Of a stretch of 36,918 bases of DNA, positions 15,227 through 23,721 are shown one piece after another (the stretch's first letter is position 1; every line of letters begins with the position of its first letter). The notes under the pieces are model-generated. The model searched no databases, was not told where the DNA came from, and was given only the letters and a program-made list of their open reading frames with translations. The translations under genes were made by a program, and so were the position numbers. The DNA lies in NCBI GenBank assembly GCA_009786175.1, contig WQTQ01000225.1, positions 1-36,918 on the forward strand. Reading direction: 5' to 3'. The DNA comes from Bacillota bacterium. Lineage in GTDB: Bacteria > Bacillota_A > Clostridia > Lachnospirales > WQUN01.

Positions 15227-15948
15227 AAACAAAAATCTTTGCTCACCGCGGGGCATCTGCCTACTGCCCGGAAAACACAATGGAAGCATTTCAACTGGCA
15301 ATAGACCAGGGTGCTGACGGCTTCGAGTTGGATATCCATCTGTCTAAAGATGGGCACGTTGTAGTAACCCATGATTTTACGTTAGAGAGACTTTCAAACG
15401 GTAACGGGCGCGTTTGCGATCATGATCTTGCAGATATGAAAAAACTGAATTTCAATCAACTATTCCCCGGCCAACCGTCTTGCCTTGTCCCAACTTTGAC
15501 CGAAGTTTATGCCTTGGTTGCAGACACTTCCCTTATAATTAACGTGGAGCTAAAAACAACCGATGAATTTTACTCACAAATGCCTGCAAAATTGATACAG
15601 TTAGAGCAAGAATATGGTATGATAGGGCGTGTAACATATTCGTCATTTAACCACTACAGCCTTATGGCTATAAAAAAGCTGAACCCTGGTGCTAAAATTG
15701 AGTTATTGTACAGTCTTGGCCTGGTAGACCCATGGGTTTACGCCAAATACTTATCTGCGGATGCCATAAACCCTCATTACAGAATAATAAAAGCATTGCC
15801 GGATACAGTGGCCCGCTGCCACGAAAATGGCATTAAAGTTAATGTATGGACGGTGGATTCACCGGAAGATATGGCGTTAATGCTCAAACTTGGCGTGGAC
15901 TGCATAATTACTAATAAACCGGACGTTGCGTTGCGGCTCCGGAATTAA
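15223..15948 (+). CDS. Glycerophosphodiester phosphodiesterase
   Basis: 241-residue GDPD enzyme hydrolysing glycerophosphodiesters to glycerol-3-phosphate and an alcohol. The TIM-barrel signature is clear: FAHRGASAYCPENTMEAF, FELDIHLSKDGHVVVTHD (metal-binding Glu/Asp and catalytic His), INVELKTTD, VTYSSFNHYSL and INVWTVDSPEDM near the end. It has no signal peptide and is therefore cytoplasmic. ATG 15223 overlaps the kinase stop by 4 nt. Confidence 0.92.
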   Translation: MKTKIFAHRGASAYCPENTMEAFQLAIDQGADGFELDIHLSKDGHVVVTHDFTLERLSNGNGRVCDHDLADMKKLNFNQLFPGQPSCLVPTLTEVYALVADTSLIINVELKTTDEFYSQMPAKLIQLEQEYGMIGRVTYSSFNHYSLMAIKKLNPGAKIELLYSLGLVDPWVYAKYLSADAINPHYRIIKALPDTVARCHENGIKVNVWTVDSPEDMALMLKLGVDCIITNKPDVALRLRN

Positions 15949-15974
15949 ACTATAATTTACTTAGGATGTGTGTC

Positions 15975-17267
15975 ATGGTAGGAAGACTGACAAAGGGATT
16001 AACAAAAGAAGAAAAAAGCTGGATTTTGTACGACTGGGCAAGCCAGGGCTATGTAATGATTGTTATGACTGTAATGTTTTCGCTGTACTTTATGCATTCT
16101 ACTAATTTGGCGGGTGCAGACGGTGCTTTAGGGCATTTGAGCTTGGCCAATACTGTGGCTACAATTATTCTTGGTGTATCGGCACCTGTACTTGGGACCC
16201 TTTCCGGCTACAGGGGAATAAAAAAGCTGATATTCACTTTGCTGGCCTGTATGGGGATACTCGGCACCATCGGGCTGGCCATTGTGCCGGAGCAATGGTG
16301 GTTTATGCTGCTGATTGTTTTTATTATTTCTTCGGTAGGGTTTTCTGGGGCCAATAAAATCTATGACGCTTTCCTGGTAGATGTTTCAAAAAAAGAAAAC
16401 ATGAACCGGGTATCTACACTGGGGTTTGGCTTTGCGTATGTGGGCGGCGCGCTGCCCTTTATGCTGGGAATCCCATTTGTACTGTTGGCCAACAGCGGTG
16501 CCATTAATATGTCCATTGCTACGGCGTTTAGGATTTGCTTCTGGATAGCCGGTATATGGTGGATTGTGTTTAGTATCCCAATGTTCAAAAACGTAAAGCA
16601 GCAAGTAGGCGTAGAAAAAGAGAAAAAATTTGTTCGTAAAAGCTTTATCGGCGTATGGACGACATTTTTGGATATTGCAAAGCACAAACATATTCTGATA
16701 TTTTTGATTGCATTTTTCCTGTACAGCGATGGGCTGGGGTCTATAATCCGGCTGTCTACGGGCTTTGGCTCGACCATTGGGCTTGGTGACACCGATTTAA
16801 TAATAATATTGCTGGTGACACAGTTTGTGGCGTTCCCCAGCGCAATCATATACGGGAAAATTTCAGAGAGAATTGGCACAAAGAACATGATATATTTTGG
16901 TATTGCTACTTACTGTGTCATATGCATGATTGCACTGCAAATGAACCCGGCCCGGGACGAGCAGTTTTTGCTAATTATGTTCTGGATTTTGGCCATGCTG
17001 GTGGGTACTGCCCAGGGAGGCGTACAGGCTCTTAGCCGTTCGTACTTCGGACGGATTGTCCCAAAACAAAAATCTAACGAATATTTTGGGTTTTACAATA
17101 TTTTCAGCCGTTTTTCATCGGTAATAGGCACTACATCTTTTGCCATTATATATGCACGTACAGGTCAGCCACACCGTGGGATTGGCGTAATAGCCGTATT
17201 ATTTATCGCCGCCGCAATAATATTCTACTTTGCGCCGGATGACAGAAAACTTGCGGAAAGCGAGTAA
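15975..17267 (+). CDS. MFS transporter of the UMF1/Atg22-like type
   Basis: 430-residue membrane protein with about twelve helices. The N-terminal EEKSWILYDWASQGY is the signature of the Atg22/UMF1 branch of the major facilitator family, and GGVQALSRSYFGRIVP late in the protein is also typical. The bacterial substrates are unknown; yeast Atg22 exports amino acids from the vacuole. I prefer ATG 15975 because TTAGGA lies about 9 nt upstream; ATG 15966 is in frame but abuts the same sequence. It follows GDPD by 26 nt. Confidence 0.86.
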   Translation: MVGRLTKGLTKEEKSWILYDWASQGYVMIVMTVMFSLYFMHSTNLAGADGALGHLSLANTVATIILGVSAPVLGTLSGYRGIKKLIFTLLACMGILGTIGLAIVPEQWWFMLLIVFIISSVGFSGANKIYDAFLVDVSKKENMNRVSTLGFGFAYVGGALPFMLGIPFVLLANSGAINMSIATAFRICFWIAGIWWIVFSIPMFKNVKQQVGVEKEKKFVRKSFIGVWTTFLDIAKHKHILIFLIAFFLYSDGLGSIIRLSTGFGSTIGLGDTDLIIILLVTQFVAFPSAIIYGKISERIGTKNMIYFGIATYCVICMIALQMNPARDEQFLLIMFWILAMLVGTAQGGVQALSRSYFGRIVPKQKSNEYFGFYNIFSRFSSVIGTTSFAIIYARTGQPHRGIGVIAVLFIAAAIIFYFAPDDRKLAESE

Positions 17268-17292
17268 ATAATAAATCTGGAGGAATTAACAA

Positions 17293-18156
17293 ATGTCACA
17301 ATTTAACAAAAGCCTGGCCGAAACCTTAAAGGGTGGCGTAATAATGGATGTATCTACGCCGGAACAGGCAGAAATTGCCCAAAAAGCAGGTGCGTGTGCC
17401 GTAATGGCATTAGAACGCATACCGGCAGATATCCGCACTGTAGGCGGTGTTTCCCGTATGAGCGACCCTAAAATGATAAAAGGGATACAAGCTGTCACAA
17501 AAATACCGGTAATGGCTAAGGTTCGTATCGGACATTTTGTGGAAGCGCAAATTTTACAAGCTATAAACATCGATTGTATAGACGAAAGCGAAGTGCTTTC
17601 CCCGGCGGATGACATGTACCAAATTGACAAAACTCAATTTGACGTGCCTTTTGTATGCGGCGCGAAAGAACTTGGTGAAGCACTGCGCCGTATACTTGAG
17701 GGTGCATCTATGATACGCACAAAGGGTGAGCCCGGTACCGGCGACGTAGTACAGGCCGTACGCCACATGCGCAAAATGATGGGTGAAATCCGTGCGTTAA
17801 CGTCAAAATCCAAGGATGAACTTTATGATGCTGCAAAACAATTAGCGGTGCCTTATGAACTTGTAAAATACGTTGCGGAAAACGGCAGACTTCCTGTTCC
17901 AATGTTTTCTGCAGGTGGGGTTGCTACACCCGCAGACGCGGCTCTTATGATGCAGCTTGGCGCGGAAGGGGTTTTTGTAGGTTCAGGCATATTCAAATCC
18001 GGCGACCCTGTAAAGCGTGCTTCGGCTATTGTGCAGGCGGTTAAGAATTACAAGGATGCGAAACTTATCGCAGAAATTTCTGAAGATATTGGCGAGGCTA
18101 TGGTTGGCATAAACGAGCAGGAAATAGAGTTAATGATGGCAGAACGTGGAAAATAA
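17293..18156 (+). CDS. pdxS: Pyridoxal 5'-phosphate synthase subunit PdxS
   Basis: 287-residue PdxS (SOR/SNZ) synthase making PLP from ribose 5-phosphate, glyceraldehyde 3-phosphate and ammonia. Motifs: [16 protein letters not shown], the Schiff-base lysine in MAKVRIGHF (K76), the second lysine in [12 protein letters not shown] (K144), and the phosphate loop [20 protein letters not shown]. The length is normal. It needs ammonia from the glutaminase PdxT, whose gene usually follows; here the next gene is an unrelated exported protein, so pdxT must be elsewhere or another ammonia source is used. CTGGAGGA precedes ATG 17293. Confidence 0.97.
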   Translation: MSQFNKSLAETLKGGVIMDVSTPEQAEIAQKAGACAVMALERIPADIRTVGGVSRMSDPKMIKGIQAVTKIPVMAKVRIGHFVEAQILQAINIDCIDESEVLSPADDMYQIDKTQFDVPFVCGAKELGEALRRILEGASMIRTKGEPGTGDVVQAVRHMRKMMGEIRALTSKSKDELYDAAKQLAVPYELVKYVAENGRLPVPMFSAGGVATPADAALMMQLGAEGVFVGSGIFKSGDPVKRASAIVQAVKNYKDAKLIAEISEDIGEAMVGINEQEIELMMAERGK

Positions 18157-18692
18157 TGAAACAAAAAATTACAATTGTGGCGTTAATGTTAGTATGGATG
18201 CTGGCCTTGTTGGGTACGGCATACGGATTTGTGACAATCCACCGTTTACGTATGGAGGCCGCCCCCCAAAATGTAAATGCCGATGCCCAAGATTACGAGC
18301 CCCAGGCAACATTAACTGCCGGTGAACTATTTCACACAATAGAACAAAACGGTATGTATTATGCAATTATCGGTGATTATTTGTTTTATGTAAACCCGGA
18401 CAATGGTAGCCACATGTATCGTTTTAACTTATCGACATATTATCACCAATTGTACTTGCAGGTACCGGTTTTTGGTGTTATAACAAATGGAGAAGTACTG
18501 CTTGTCATGTTTGGTACCCCGCCGGATTCCGCGATTTTGGCTGTTGATCCTGTAAACGATTACACGCAGATTATTGCCATAGACGTAGACACCTACAAGG
18601 AATGGCGTATAGATGACGGCATAATTTTTTATTGGGATACCAGCGGACGGGAGCGCAGCATCTTACCTTGCGGCAGGCCAATTGTTTTGTAA
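18156..18692 (+). CDS. Membrane-anchored extracytoplasmic protein, unknown
   Basis: 178 residues. Positions about 5-30 form one hydrophobic helix after a short basic N-terminus (MKQK), giving a membrane anchor or uncleaved signal; there is no lipobox Cys. The rest is a beta-rich outer domain with repeated short strands (YYAIIGDYLFYVNPDNGSHM, WRIDDGIIFYWD), reminiscent of a beta-propeller blade or DUF5050-like repeat, though too short for a full propeller. ATG 18156 overlaps the pdxS TAA by one base. No family recognised. Confidence 0.6.
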   Translation: MKQKITIVALMLVWMLALLGTAYGFVTIHRLRMEAAPQNVNADAQDYEPQATLTAGELFHTIEQNGMYYAIIGDYLFYVNPDNGSHMYRFNLSTYYHQLYLQVPVFGVITNGEVLLVMFGTPPDSAILAVDPVNDYTQIIAIDVDTYKEWRIDDGIIFYWDTSGRERSILPCGRPIVL

Positions 18693-18766
18693 ACTTTTTT
18701 TGAATATCATCGTATGTATTTACACACCATAAAAAGATAAATACCAATTAGGAAGGGATGACTCAA

Positions 18767-19144
18767 ATGAACGAAAAATTGCGCGTATTGGAATTGCTGG
18801 AGGCCGGTAAAATTACGGCAGATGAAGCGGCAAAATTGCTGGAGGTTCTTGGCGGCTCTAAAATAATGAGCAAAGAAACCCGCGATAATGTGGAAGAAAA
18901 GCTTCAACAATTTGCTCAGGATGTAAGCAAGTTTGCTAAAGATGCAGGCTGCAAAATGCAAGAGTTTTACAAAACTGCAGAGCCAAAAATTAAAAAAGCC
19001 AGCCAAACTGCTTTAGAAAAAGCAGCGGCTGCCTTAGATGGCTTAGCATGCAGTATCAGCGAATCTATTGAAAAAGCCGAAGCCGGTTGCTGTGACGAAG
19101 GATGTGACTGCGGCGGCAGCGATGACGAGCCAAAACCAAACTAA
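18767..19144 (+). CDS. SHOCT-like N-terminal domain protein with Cys-rich tail
   Basis: 125 residues. The first 30 (EKLRVLELLEAGKITADEA) form the short helical SHOCT-like domain found at the N-terminus of YvlB/LiaX envelope-stress proteins, but the beta-rich C-terminal domain of those proteins is absent. A long amphipathic helical region follows (about 40-105). The protein ends in a cysteine-rich acidic tail, CCDEGCDCGGSDDE, with five cysteines that could bind metal. I chose ATG 18767, 9 nt after AGGAAGGG; an ATG at 18758 touches the Shine-Dalgarno. It ends in a shared convergent region with cardiolipin synthase. Its function is unknown. Confidence 0.75.
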   Translation: MNEKLRVLELLEAGKITADEAAKLLEVLGGSKIMSKETRDNVEEKLQQFAQDVSKFAKDAGCKMQEFYKTAEPKIKKASQTALEKAAAALDGLACSISESIEKAEAGCCDEGCDCGGSDDEPKPN

Positions 19145-20595
19145 ATAAGCGGAGAGAAGAGTCGAGAAATCGACTCTTTTATTTTTACTCTTCGCTTTCG
19201 TTGGTTGTATGTCCGCAAAGTAAGTAAGCGACAGTCTTCCATATCGCGTTCAAAAGCCTTTTCTAACTCTTGGGTAATTGCGGCGTCTTGTATAAATGCT
19301 TGGGTTTCAAAATTAATTTTAAAGCTGCGTACATCCATGTTGGCAGTGCCCACAGAGCATATTTTTGAATCTATCATAATTGTCTTGGAATGAATGAAGC
19401 CGTTTGTGTATTCATAGCCTTTTACACCGGCACACATTAATTCGCCTACGTATGAAGACCCTGCCCAATACACAAAAGGATGGTCTGGGTTGGCCGGGTA
19501 CATAATACGCACGTCTACACCGGAAATGGCAGCTATACGCAGGGCTGTAAACAATGCATCGTCGGGTACAAAATAAGGTGACTGAATGTATACGGATTTT
19601 TTCGCTTCCATTATCATGCGGCAGAAGCCATGCAATACATATGGGTAAGGCGTATCCGGCCCGCTGGATACTATGGTGATTTTTGCACCGGGCTGTTTTC
19701 CCGTCGGCTTAAAATAGTCTGGGTTCATTGTCATTTCCGTTGTTGTATTCCTTAGGGTTAAAATAAAGCGGCGATGATTTGTGGATTTTAGTAATAAAGA
19801 GCGGGTACGCATTTTTTCTGCAGAAAAATTCCAGTCCATGATAAATCGCAGGGTTAGCGGAGCAACCGCACCGCCAATAATACGCATGTGCGTATCGCGC
19901 CAATTGCCAAAGCGTTCGGCCCTGCCAAGATATTCGCGGCCTATGTTAGACCCCCCAAGGTATGCCACACTGCCATCTATTACAGCAATTTTGCGGTGGT
20001 TACGGAAGTTTATACGTACGGGAACAGGGGGGAGAAACAATGCTAATTGCCCGCCTGCGTCCAGCAGCGGTTGGTACATCTCCCGCGGCGTTGTTCTGCA
20101 CCCCATACTGTCAACCAGCAGGCGTACTACAAGTCCGTCTTTTGCCCTGGCGGCAAGGGCATTTATCAGTTCGTGACCCACTTCGTCCCCGCGCATAATA
20201 TAATATTGCACAAATATAGTTTCTTTTGCCTCGGCTATATCTTTTAGCAATGACTCAAATTTTGTAACGCCGTTATGGAATAGGGTTACTTGATTATTAT
20301 CGGTGATTTCCCCTTCGTTTGCCCCAAGCCCTTGGTACGCAAGAAGCATTTTGTCATCATCTTCGGATTTTTTTAGAAAAACCTTTTGCTTTTTACTGTC
20401 TTGCCCAACAAGCATGTATACAACAAAACCCCCGATTGGAACAAGAGCAATGGCGGCAACCCATGCCCATGTGGCAGCAGTGTTGCGCCGCTGAACAAAA
20501 ATTACAAAAATCATAAACGCAATGTTAAGAACAGCAACAAATGCTAAAAGAAGTAATTTTATAAGAAGAAGCGTATTAATATTAAAATCTGGCAT
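19141..20595 (-). CDS. cls: Cardiolipin synthase (PLD type)
   Basis: 484-residue membrane enzyme joining phosphatidylglycerol molecules into cardiolipin. Two N-terminal helices (about 8-60, PLDc_N-like) are followed by two PLD catalytic motifs: HRKIAVIDGSVAYLGGSN and HSKTIMIDSKICSVGTANMD. The C-terminal SISRLFSPLI is the usual end of bacterial Cls. The start is ATG 20595. It converges with the SHOCT-like gene and overlaps it by four bases (19141-19144). Confidence 0.95.
   Translation of the reverse strand: MPDFNINTLLLIKLLLLAFVAVLNIAFMIFVIFVQRRNTAATWAWVAAIALVPIGGFVVYMLVGQDSKKQKVFLKKSEDDDKMLLAYQGLGANEGEITDNNQVTLFHNGVTKFESLLKDIAEAKETIFVQYYIMRGDEVGHELINALAARAKDGLVVRLLVDSMGCRTTPREMYQPLLDAGGQLALFLPPVPVRINFRNHRKIAVIDGSVAYLGGSNIGREYLGRAERFGNWRDTHMRIIGGAVAPLTLRFIMDWNFSAEKMRTRSLLLKSTNHRRFILTLRNTTTEMTMNPDYFKPTGKQPGAKITIVSSGPDTPYPYVLHGFCRMIMEAKKSVYIQSPYFVPDDALFTALRIAAISGVDVRIMYPANPDHPFVYWAGSSYVGELMCAGVKGYEYTNGFIHSKTIMIDSKICSVGTANMDVRSFKINFETQAFIQDAAITQELEKAFERDMEDCRLLTLRTYNQRKRRVKIKESISRLFSPLI
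19157..19183 (+). terminator. Intrinsic terminator inside the convergent gene end
   Basis: AAGAGTCGA (19157-19165) and TCGACTCTT (19170-19178) form a 9-bp stem with a GAAA tetraloop, followed by TTATTTTT. It terminates the SHOCT-like transcript. The same bases, read on the minus strand, code for part of the conserved C-terminus of cardiolipin synthase. Confidence 0.85.
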
Positions 20596-20667
20596 TGTTT
20601 TACATCACCTCATAATAAATATATCCACAGATAGTAACAATGTCAACATTTACCGGATAAAACCCAA

Positions 20668-20716
20668 AAACGGGATTCGCCCTTTAGCGATAGTCGCTTC
20701 AGGACAAATCCCGTTT
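20668..20716 (-). terminator. Terminator hairpin of the rubrerythrin-PerR-DUF975 operon
   Basis: AAACGGGATT (minus-strand copy at 20716-20707) pairs with AATCCCGTTT (20677-20668), and the transcript then runs into a T-rich stretch. Within the loop an additional hairpin AGCGA/TCGCT (20686-20698) is present. The whole forms a branched structure directly after the DUF975 stop. Confidence 0.75.
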
Positions 20717-20730
20717 ATTTATGAAATGCA

Positions 20731-21387
20731 CTATGCCAGTTCTTCTGCGGAAATTACACCGTTGGCAATAGAATACTCTTTTAGCTCTACGTAAAAGCCT
20801 GCGTATGATGTGTAGTAATATGGAAATGTAAAAATGATGTTAAGGATACCGAATGTAAGGAACCCCAGCAAAATCCATCCGATAAAGCTAAGGCTAAGCA
20901 CAAACAGTTCGGCTTTATGGCCCTTCATCATGCGCATGGAAATTTTTATAGCTTCCTTGGCTGTAACGTTTGGGCAATCTGCAAGGATGAACGGAACCAT
21001 GGCGTAGGAAAAGGCTTTAACAATGCCGGGAATGATGAATACAAACATCCATAGCATAATAAACAAAGCCATCCACAACATCCCGCCTACTTTGCGCAAA
21101 TAGTAGTTAGAGAATACGGAAAACATTTCGCCTGCGTTGGTTTCTTCTTTACGGTATACTTTGGTAAATACACCGGAAACTCCAACATTAAGAGGCAGCT
21201 CTAGAAATATGGAAGTTGCAAAAATGATTAATGTGCCTATGACACCAAAAAGGGCAGGAATGTATCCCAAAATAGTCCCAACAGCTATTATTACAAAGAA
21301 AAGAATTAATGTACCGATACTGGTACCCCATTGCTGCTTCATTGCGGTTTTTGCTTCTGCCTTAATTTCCGGCCTGGATTTTAGCAT
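20731..21387 (-). CDS. DUF975 family membrane protein
   Basis: 218-residue integral membrane protein with about five to six helices. The N-terminal SRPEIKAEAKTAMKQQWGTS and the helix-to-loop FIIPGIVKAFSYAMVPFILAD with EAIKISMRMMKGHKAELF are hallmarks of DUF975. No function is established. It lies 19 bases downstream of the PerR-like gene and is probably cotranscribed with it. Confidence 0.88.
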   Translation of the reverse strand: MLKSRPEIKAEAKTAMKQQWGTSIGTLILFFVIIAVGTILGYIPALFGVIGTLIIFATSIFLELPLNVGVSGVFTKVYRKEETNAGEMFSVFSNYYLRKVGGMLWMALFIMLWMFVFIIPGIVKAFSYAMVPFILADCPNVTAKEAIKISMRMMKGHKAELFVLSLSFIGWILLGFLTFGILNIIFTFPYYYTSYAGFYVELKEYSIANGVISAEELA

Positions 21388-21406
21388 TTACATCATCCTC
21401 TAAACT

Positions 21407-21790
21407 TTATTTCCCCCTACATTCCCGGCACAGCCCGCCAAAGGATACGCTAACGTCAGTTATGTCAAACCCTTCTGTGCCTTTAAACCTGTGAAAAATA
21501 TCTGCAAGGGTGCCTTCTATGTCAAAAATTTGTCTGCAGTCCTTACATACAAAATGGTAATGCTCGTGACAGTTATGGTCGTAATGGGTAGAGCCGTAAA
21601 AGCTGCCTATCCGCAGTAACTCACCGGTTTCGGACATGTAGCTAAGGTTCCTGTAAACCGTGGCCCTGCCAATGCAAGGGTGCTTTTGCGCCAGGTAATC
21701 GACAACTTGTTCCGCTGTTGCATGTATGTTTAATTCCTTTACTGCATCCAGAATAAGCTGCCGCTGAACAGTATTGCGTTTTTCTGTCAC
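21407..21790 (-). CDS. PerR-like Fur-family repressor
   Basis: 127-residue Fur-family regulator. Winged helix: TVQRQLILDAV and GRATVYRNLSYMSETGEL. The metal region YDHNCHEHYHFVCKDC carries His residues for the regulatory metal, and the CKDC (Cys82, Cys85) and CREC near the end form the structural zinc site. PerR senses peroxide by iron-catalysed His oxidation; placement directly after a rubrerythrin supports that assignment over Fur or Zur, but this is inference. GTG 21790 follows the rubrerythrin TAA without a gap. Confidence 0.85.
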   Translation of the reverse strand: MTEKRNTVQRQLILDAVKELNIHATAEQVVDYLAQKHPCIGRATVYRNLSYMSETGELLRIGSFYGSTHYDHNCHEHYHFVCKDCRQIFDIEGTLADIFHRFKGTEGFDITDVSVSFGGLCRECRGK

Positions 21791-22333
21791 TTAGCTAAAA
21801 TACCTTTTTAGCAAGCCTTCAAAAGCTTTACCGTGTCTTGCTTCGTCACGTGCCATTTCGTGAACGGTGTCATGAATTGCATCTAAGTTTGCTGCTTTGG
21901 CACGTTTTGCAATATCAAATTTACCGGCGGTTGCACCATTTTCTGCTTCTACCCGCAGTTCAAGGTTTTTCTTTGTACTGTCTGTAAGCACTTCGCCCAG
22001 CAACTCGGCAAACTTTGCGGCATGTTCGGCTTCTTCAAAAGCAGCTTTTTCCCAGTAAAGGCCAATTTCAGGATAACCTTCGCGGTGGGCTACTCTTGCC
22101 ATTGCAAGGTACATACCAACTTCTGTACATTCACCGACAAAGTGTGCCCTTAAGTCTTCCATAATGTCTTCGCTGGCACCTTGGGCAACCCCAAGCACAT
22201 GTTCGGCAGCCCAGGATCTGTCACCGGATTGCTCGTTAAATTTTTCGGCAGGCACGTTACATTGCGGGCATTTTTCCGGTGGATTGGCACCTTCGTGTAC
22301 GTAGCCGCATACTGTGCAAATAAATTTTTTCAT
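21791..22333 (-). CDS. Reverse rubrerythrin
   Basis: 180-residue non-heme iron peroxidase. The rubredoxin domain is N-terminal (Cys6, Cys9, Cys22, Cys25: CTVCGY and CPQC), followed by a ferritin-like di-iron domain with [33 protein letters not shown] and [15 protein letters not shown]. This order is reversed against classical rubrerythrin and matches the peroxide- and oxygen-induced clostridial enzyme. It reduces H2O2 using NAD(P)H through redox partners. I chose ATG 22333, with AAGGAG 6-7 nt ahead, instead of the in-frame ATG at 22351. The promoter carries a palindrome probably bound by the downstream PerR-like protein. Confidence 0.93.
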   Translation of the reverse strand: MKKFICTVCGYVHEGANPPEKCPQCNVPAEKFNEQSGDRSWAAEHVLGVAQGASEDIMEDLRAHFVGECTEVGMYLAMARVAHREGYPEIGLYWEKAAFEEAEHAAKFAELLGEVLTDSTKKNLELRVEAENGATAGKFDIAKRAKAANLDAIHDTVHEMARDEARHGKAFEGLLKRYFS

Positions 22334-22408
22334 ACTGACTCTCCTTTTCAAAATAGATTTTTATCTTGCCTGTTTACGGTTAGGAACAAGATTTATTTTT
22401 GATATTGT

Positions 22409-22439
22409 GTATCATATGATACTTGATACATTTTGTCAA
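22409..22439 (-). promoter_or_regulatory. Rubrerythrin promoter with palindromic operator
   Basis: On the minus strand TTGACA (22439-22434), a 17-bp spacer and TATGAT (22416-22411) form a near-consensus sigma-A promoter. The perfect 14-bp palindrome GTATCATATGATAC (22409-22422) covers the -10 box, and GTATCA occurs again just upstream in the spacer. A PerR/Fur-type repressor binding here would block polymerase; the assignment is inferred from the neighbouring perR-like gene. Confidence 0.7.
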
Positions 22440-22469
22440 GTATGTTTTTCAAAAAATTTTTCGTAGGAT

Positions 22470-22498
22470 TTCCCAAAAACGCGAAAACAGTATATAAT
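22470..22498 (+). promoter_or_regulatory. Promoter of the transglutaminase gene
   Basis: A perfect TATAAT lies at 22493-22498, with a weak -35 (TTCCCA, 22470-22475) at 17 bp. It is divergent from the rubrerythrin promoter and about 50 bases before the TTG start. Confidence 0.55.
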
Positions 22499-22551
22499 AC
22501 TACCGCAATTTAATCATATTTTTGGAACAGCTATAACATGGAGGCTTTAAT

Positions 22552-23721
22552 TTGGGAAGCAAAATTGCGTTGATTATTATATTTTTAACTATTGCAGTTA
22601 TTTTTGTTCTTGGCCGTCACGAAGATCCTATTACTCCGGCGTTTATTGAACCTGTGTTTAATGAAGAAGAACCGGAATGCACAGACGACGCGGCTACGGA
22701 GTATATTCACGTGTTATTTGAGGAACCGGCAGACGAGCCAACAGAGAAATTTCCGGAAGAATCCGTTGGTCCCATTTCGGGACCGGCTGCAAGGCCTATG
22801 AATATTATTATTCCAATGGGGCTGCAGGTTTTTCCGGAAGATTTTGTTGCGGAAATAAATCACCCCTACGAAATTGAGACTATTGAGTTTGTGTACGAAC
22901 CGTACTTTTTTGACTGCGGCGAACACATGGTAGAGGTTACAATTACAGACGTATACGGCCACTACGCCACCATAGCCGCGACCCTTATTATTTTGCCCAA
23001 CGAAACACCCCCTGATATCAGGGGGGTACAAGACATAATTGTCCGGCGGTTTGGTACGCTGATGCTTCGCCAAAATGTAACCGCATATGATGCCTTTGGC
23101 AACCGGCTGGAATTTTTTGTAGACAGCCGCGGTGTAGATGTGGATACCCCCGGTGTGTATGAAATTATGTACTACGCCTATGACAGATGGGGCAACCGTG
23201 GGGAAGCTTTTGCGTATGTAACCGTAACCGAAGTAGATATAGAATGGATTTACCAACGTATAGATGAAATTTTGGCAGGTATAACAAGCACTGACGCAAG
23301 CCAGGTAGAACAGGCCCGCGCCATCCATACCTGGATGGCCAGAAATGTATCGTATTCCGCCGCAATTGGCCTAATCGGCAGGTACGAAAATGTATATCAA
23401 GGCCTTCGCCACAGAAGCGGCAACTGCTTTGTGTATTTTTACACTGCAGAAATTATGCTTACCCGCCTGGGTATTCCAAATAAGCGGATAGACAGAGTAG
23501 GGGGTGCCACCAACCACCGCTGGCACCTGATAAACCCTGACGGCCTTGGCTGGCACCACATGGATACAGGGCCGCAAAACAGTGCCGTTGCTAACAGAAT
23601 TGATACATTTATGTTTACATCCAGCCAGGCTGCACAGTTTACGGATCTTATTCACAGGGTTTTGGGCCGTGCAAATTACTACACATACGATAGGGAATTA
23701 TACCCCGAAATTGTATATTAA
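22552..23721 (+). CDS. Membrane-anchored transglutaminase-like protein with Ig-like domains
   Basis: 389-residue exported protein. Residues 4-22 are a hydrophobic anchor, then an acidic Pro/Glu-rich spacer, two Ig-like beta domains (the second like DUF5011: TPPDIRGVQDIIV, ending in YYAYDRWGNRGEAFAYVTV), and a transglutaminase-like domain with the triad Cys292 (SGNCFVYFY), His322 (TNHRWHLI) and Asp338 (HHMDTG). In bacteria such enzymes act as proteases or crosslinkers on the cell surface. The start is TTG 22552, with GGAGG 7 nt ahead; no ATG in this frame fits. A palindromic repeat copy lies in frame in the second Ig-like domain. The 3' end overlaps the convergent regulator gene by 24 bases. 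Confidence 0.85.
   Translation: MGSKIALIIIFLTIAVIFVLGRHEDPITPAFIEPVFNEEEPECTDDAATEYIHVLFEEPADEPTEKFPEESVGPISGPAARPMNIIIPMGLQVFPEDFVAEINHPYEIETIEFVYEPYFFDCGEHMVEVTITDVYGHYATIAATLIILPNETPPDIRGVQDIIVRRFGTLMLRQNVTAYDAFGNRLEFFVDSRGVDVDTPGVYEIMYYAYDRWGNRGEAFAYVTVTEVDIEWIYQRIDEILAGITSTDASQVEQARAIHTWMARNVSYSAAIGLIGRYENVYQGLRHRSGNCFVYFYTAEIMLTRLGIPNKRIDRVGGATNHRWHLINPDGLGWHHMDTGPQNSAVANRIDTFMFTSSQAAQFTDLIHRVLGRANYYTYDRELYPEIVY
23008..23025. repeat. Palindromic repeat, copy 3, inside a coding sequence
   Basis: The 18-bp core CCCCCTGATATCAGGGGG is identical to the copies at 273-298 and 3634-3655; outside it only part of the outer TA remains. It is translated as part of TPPDIRGV in the transglutaminase gene. 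Confidence 0.9.
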
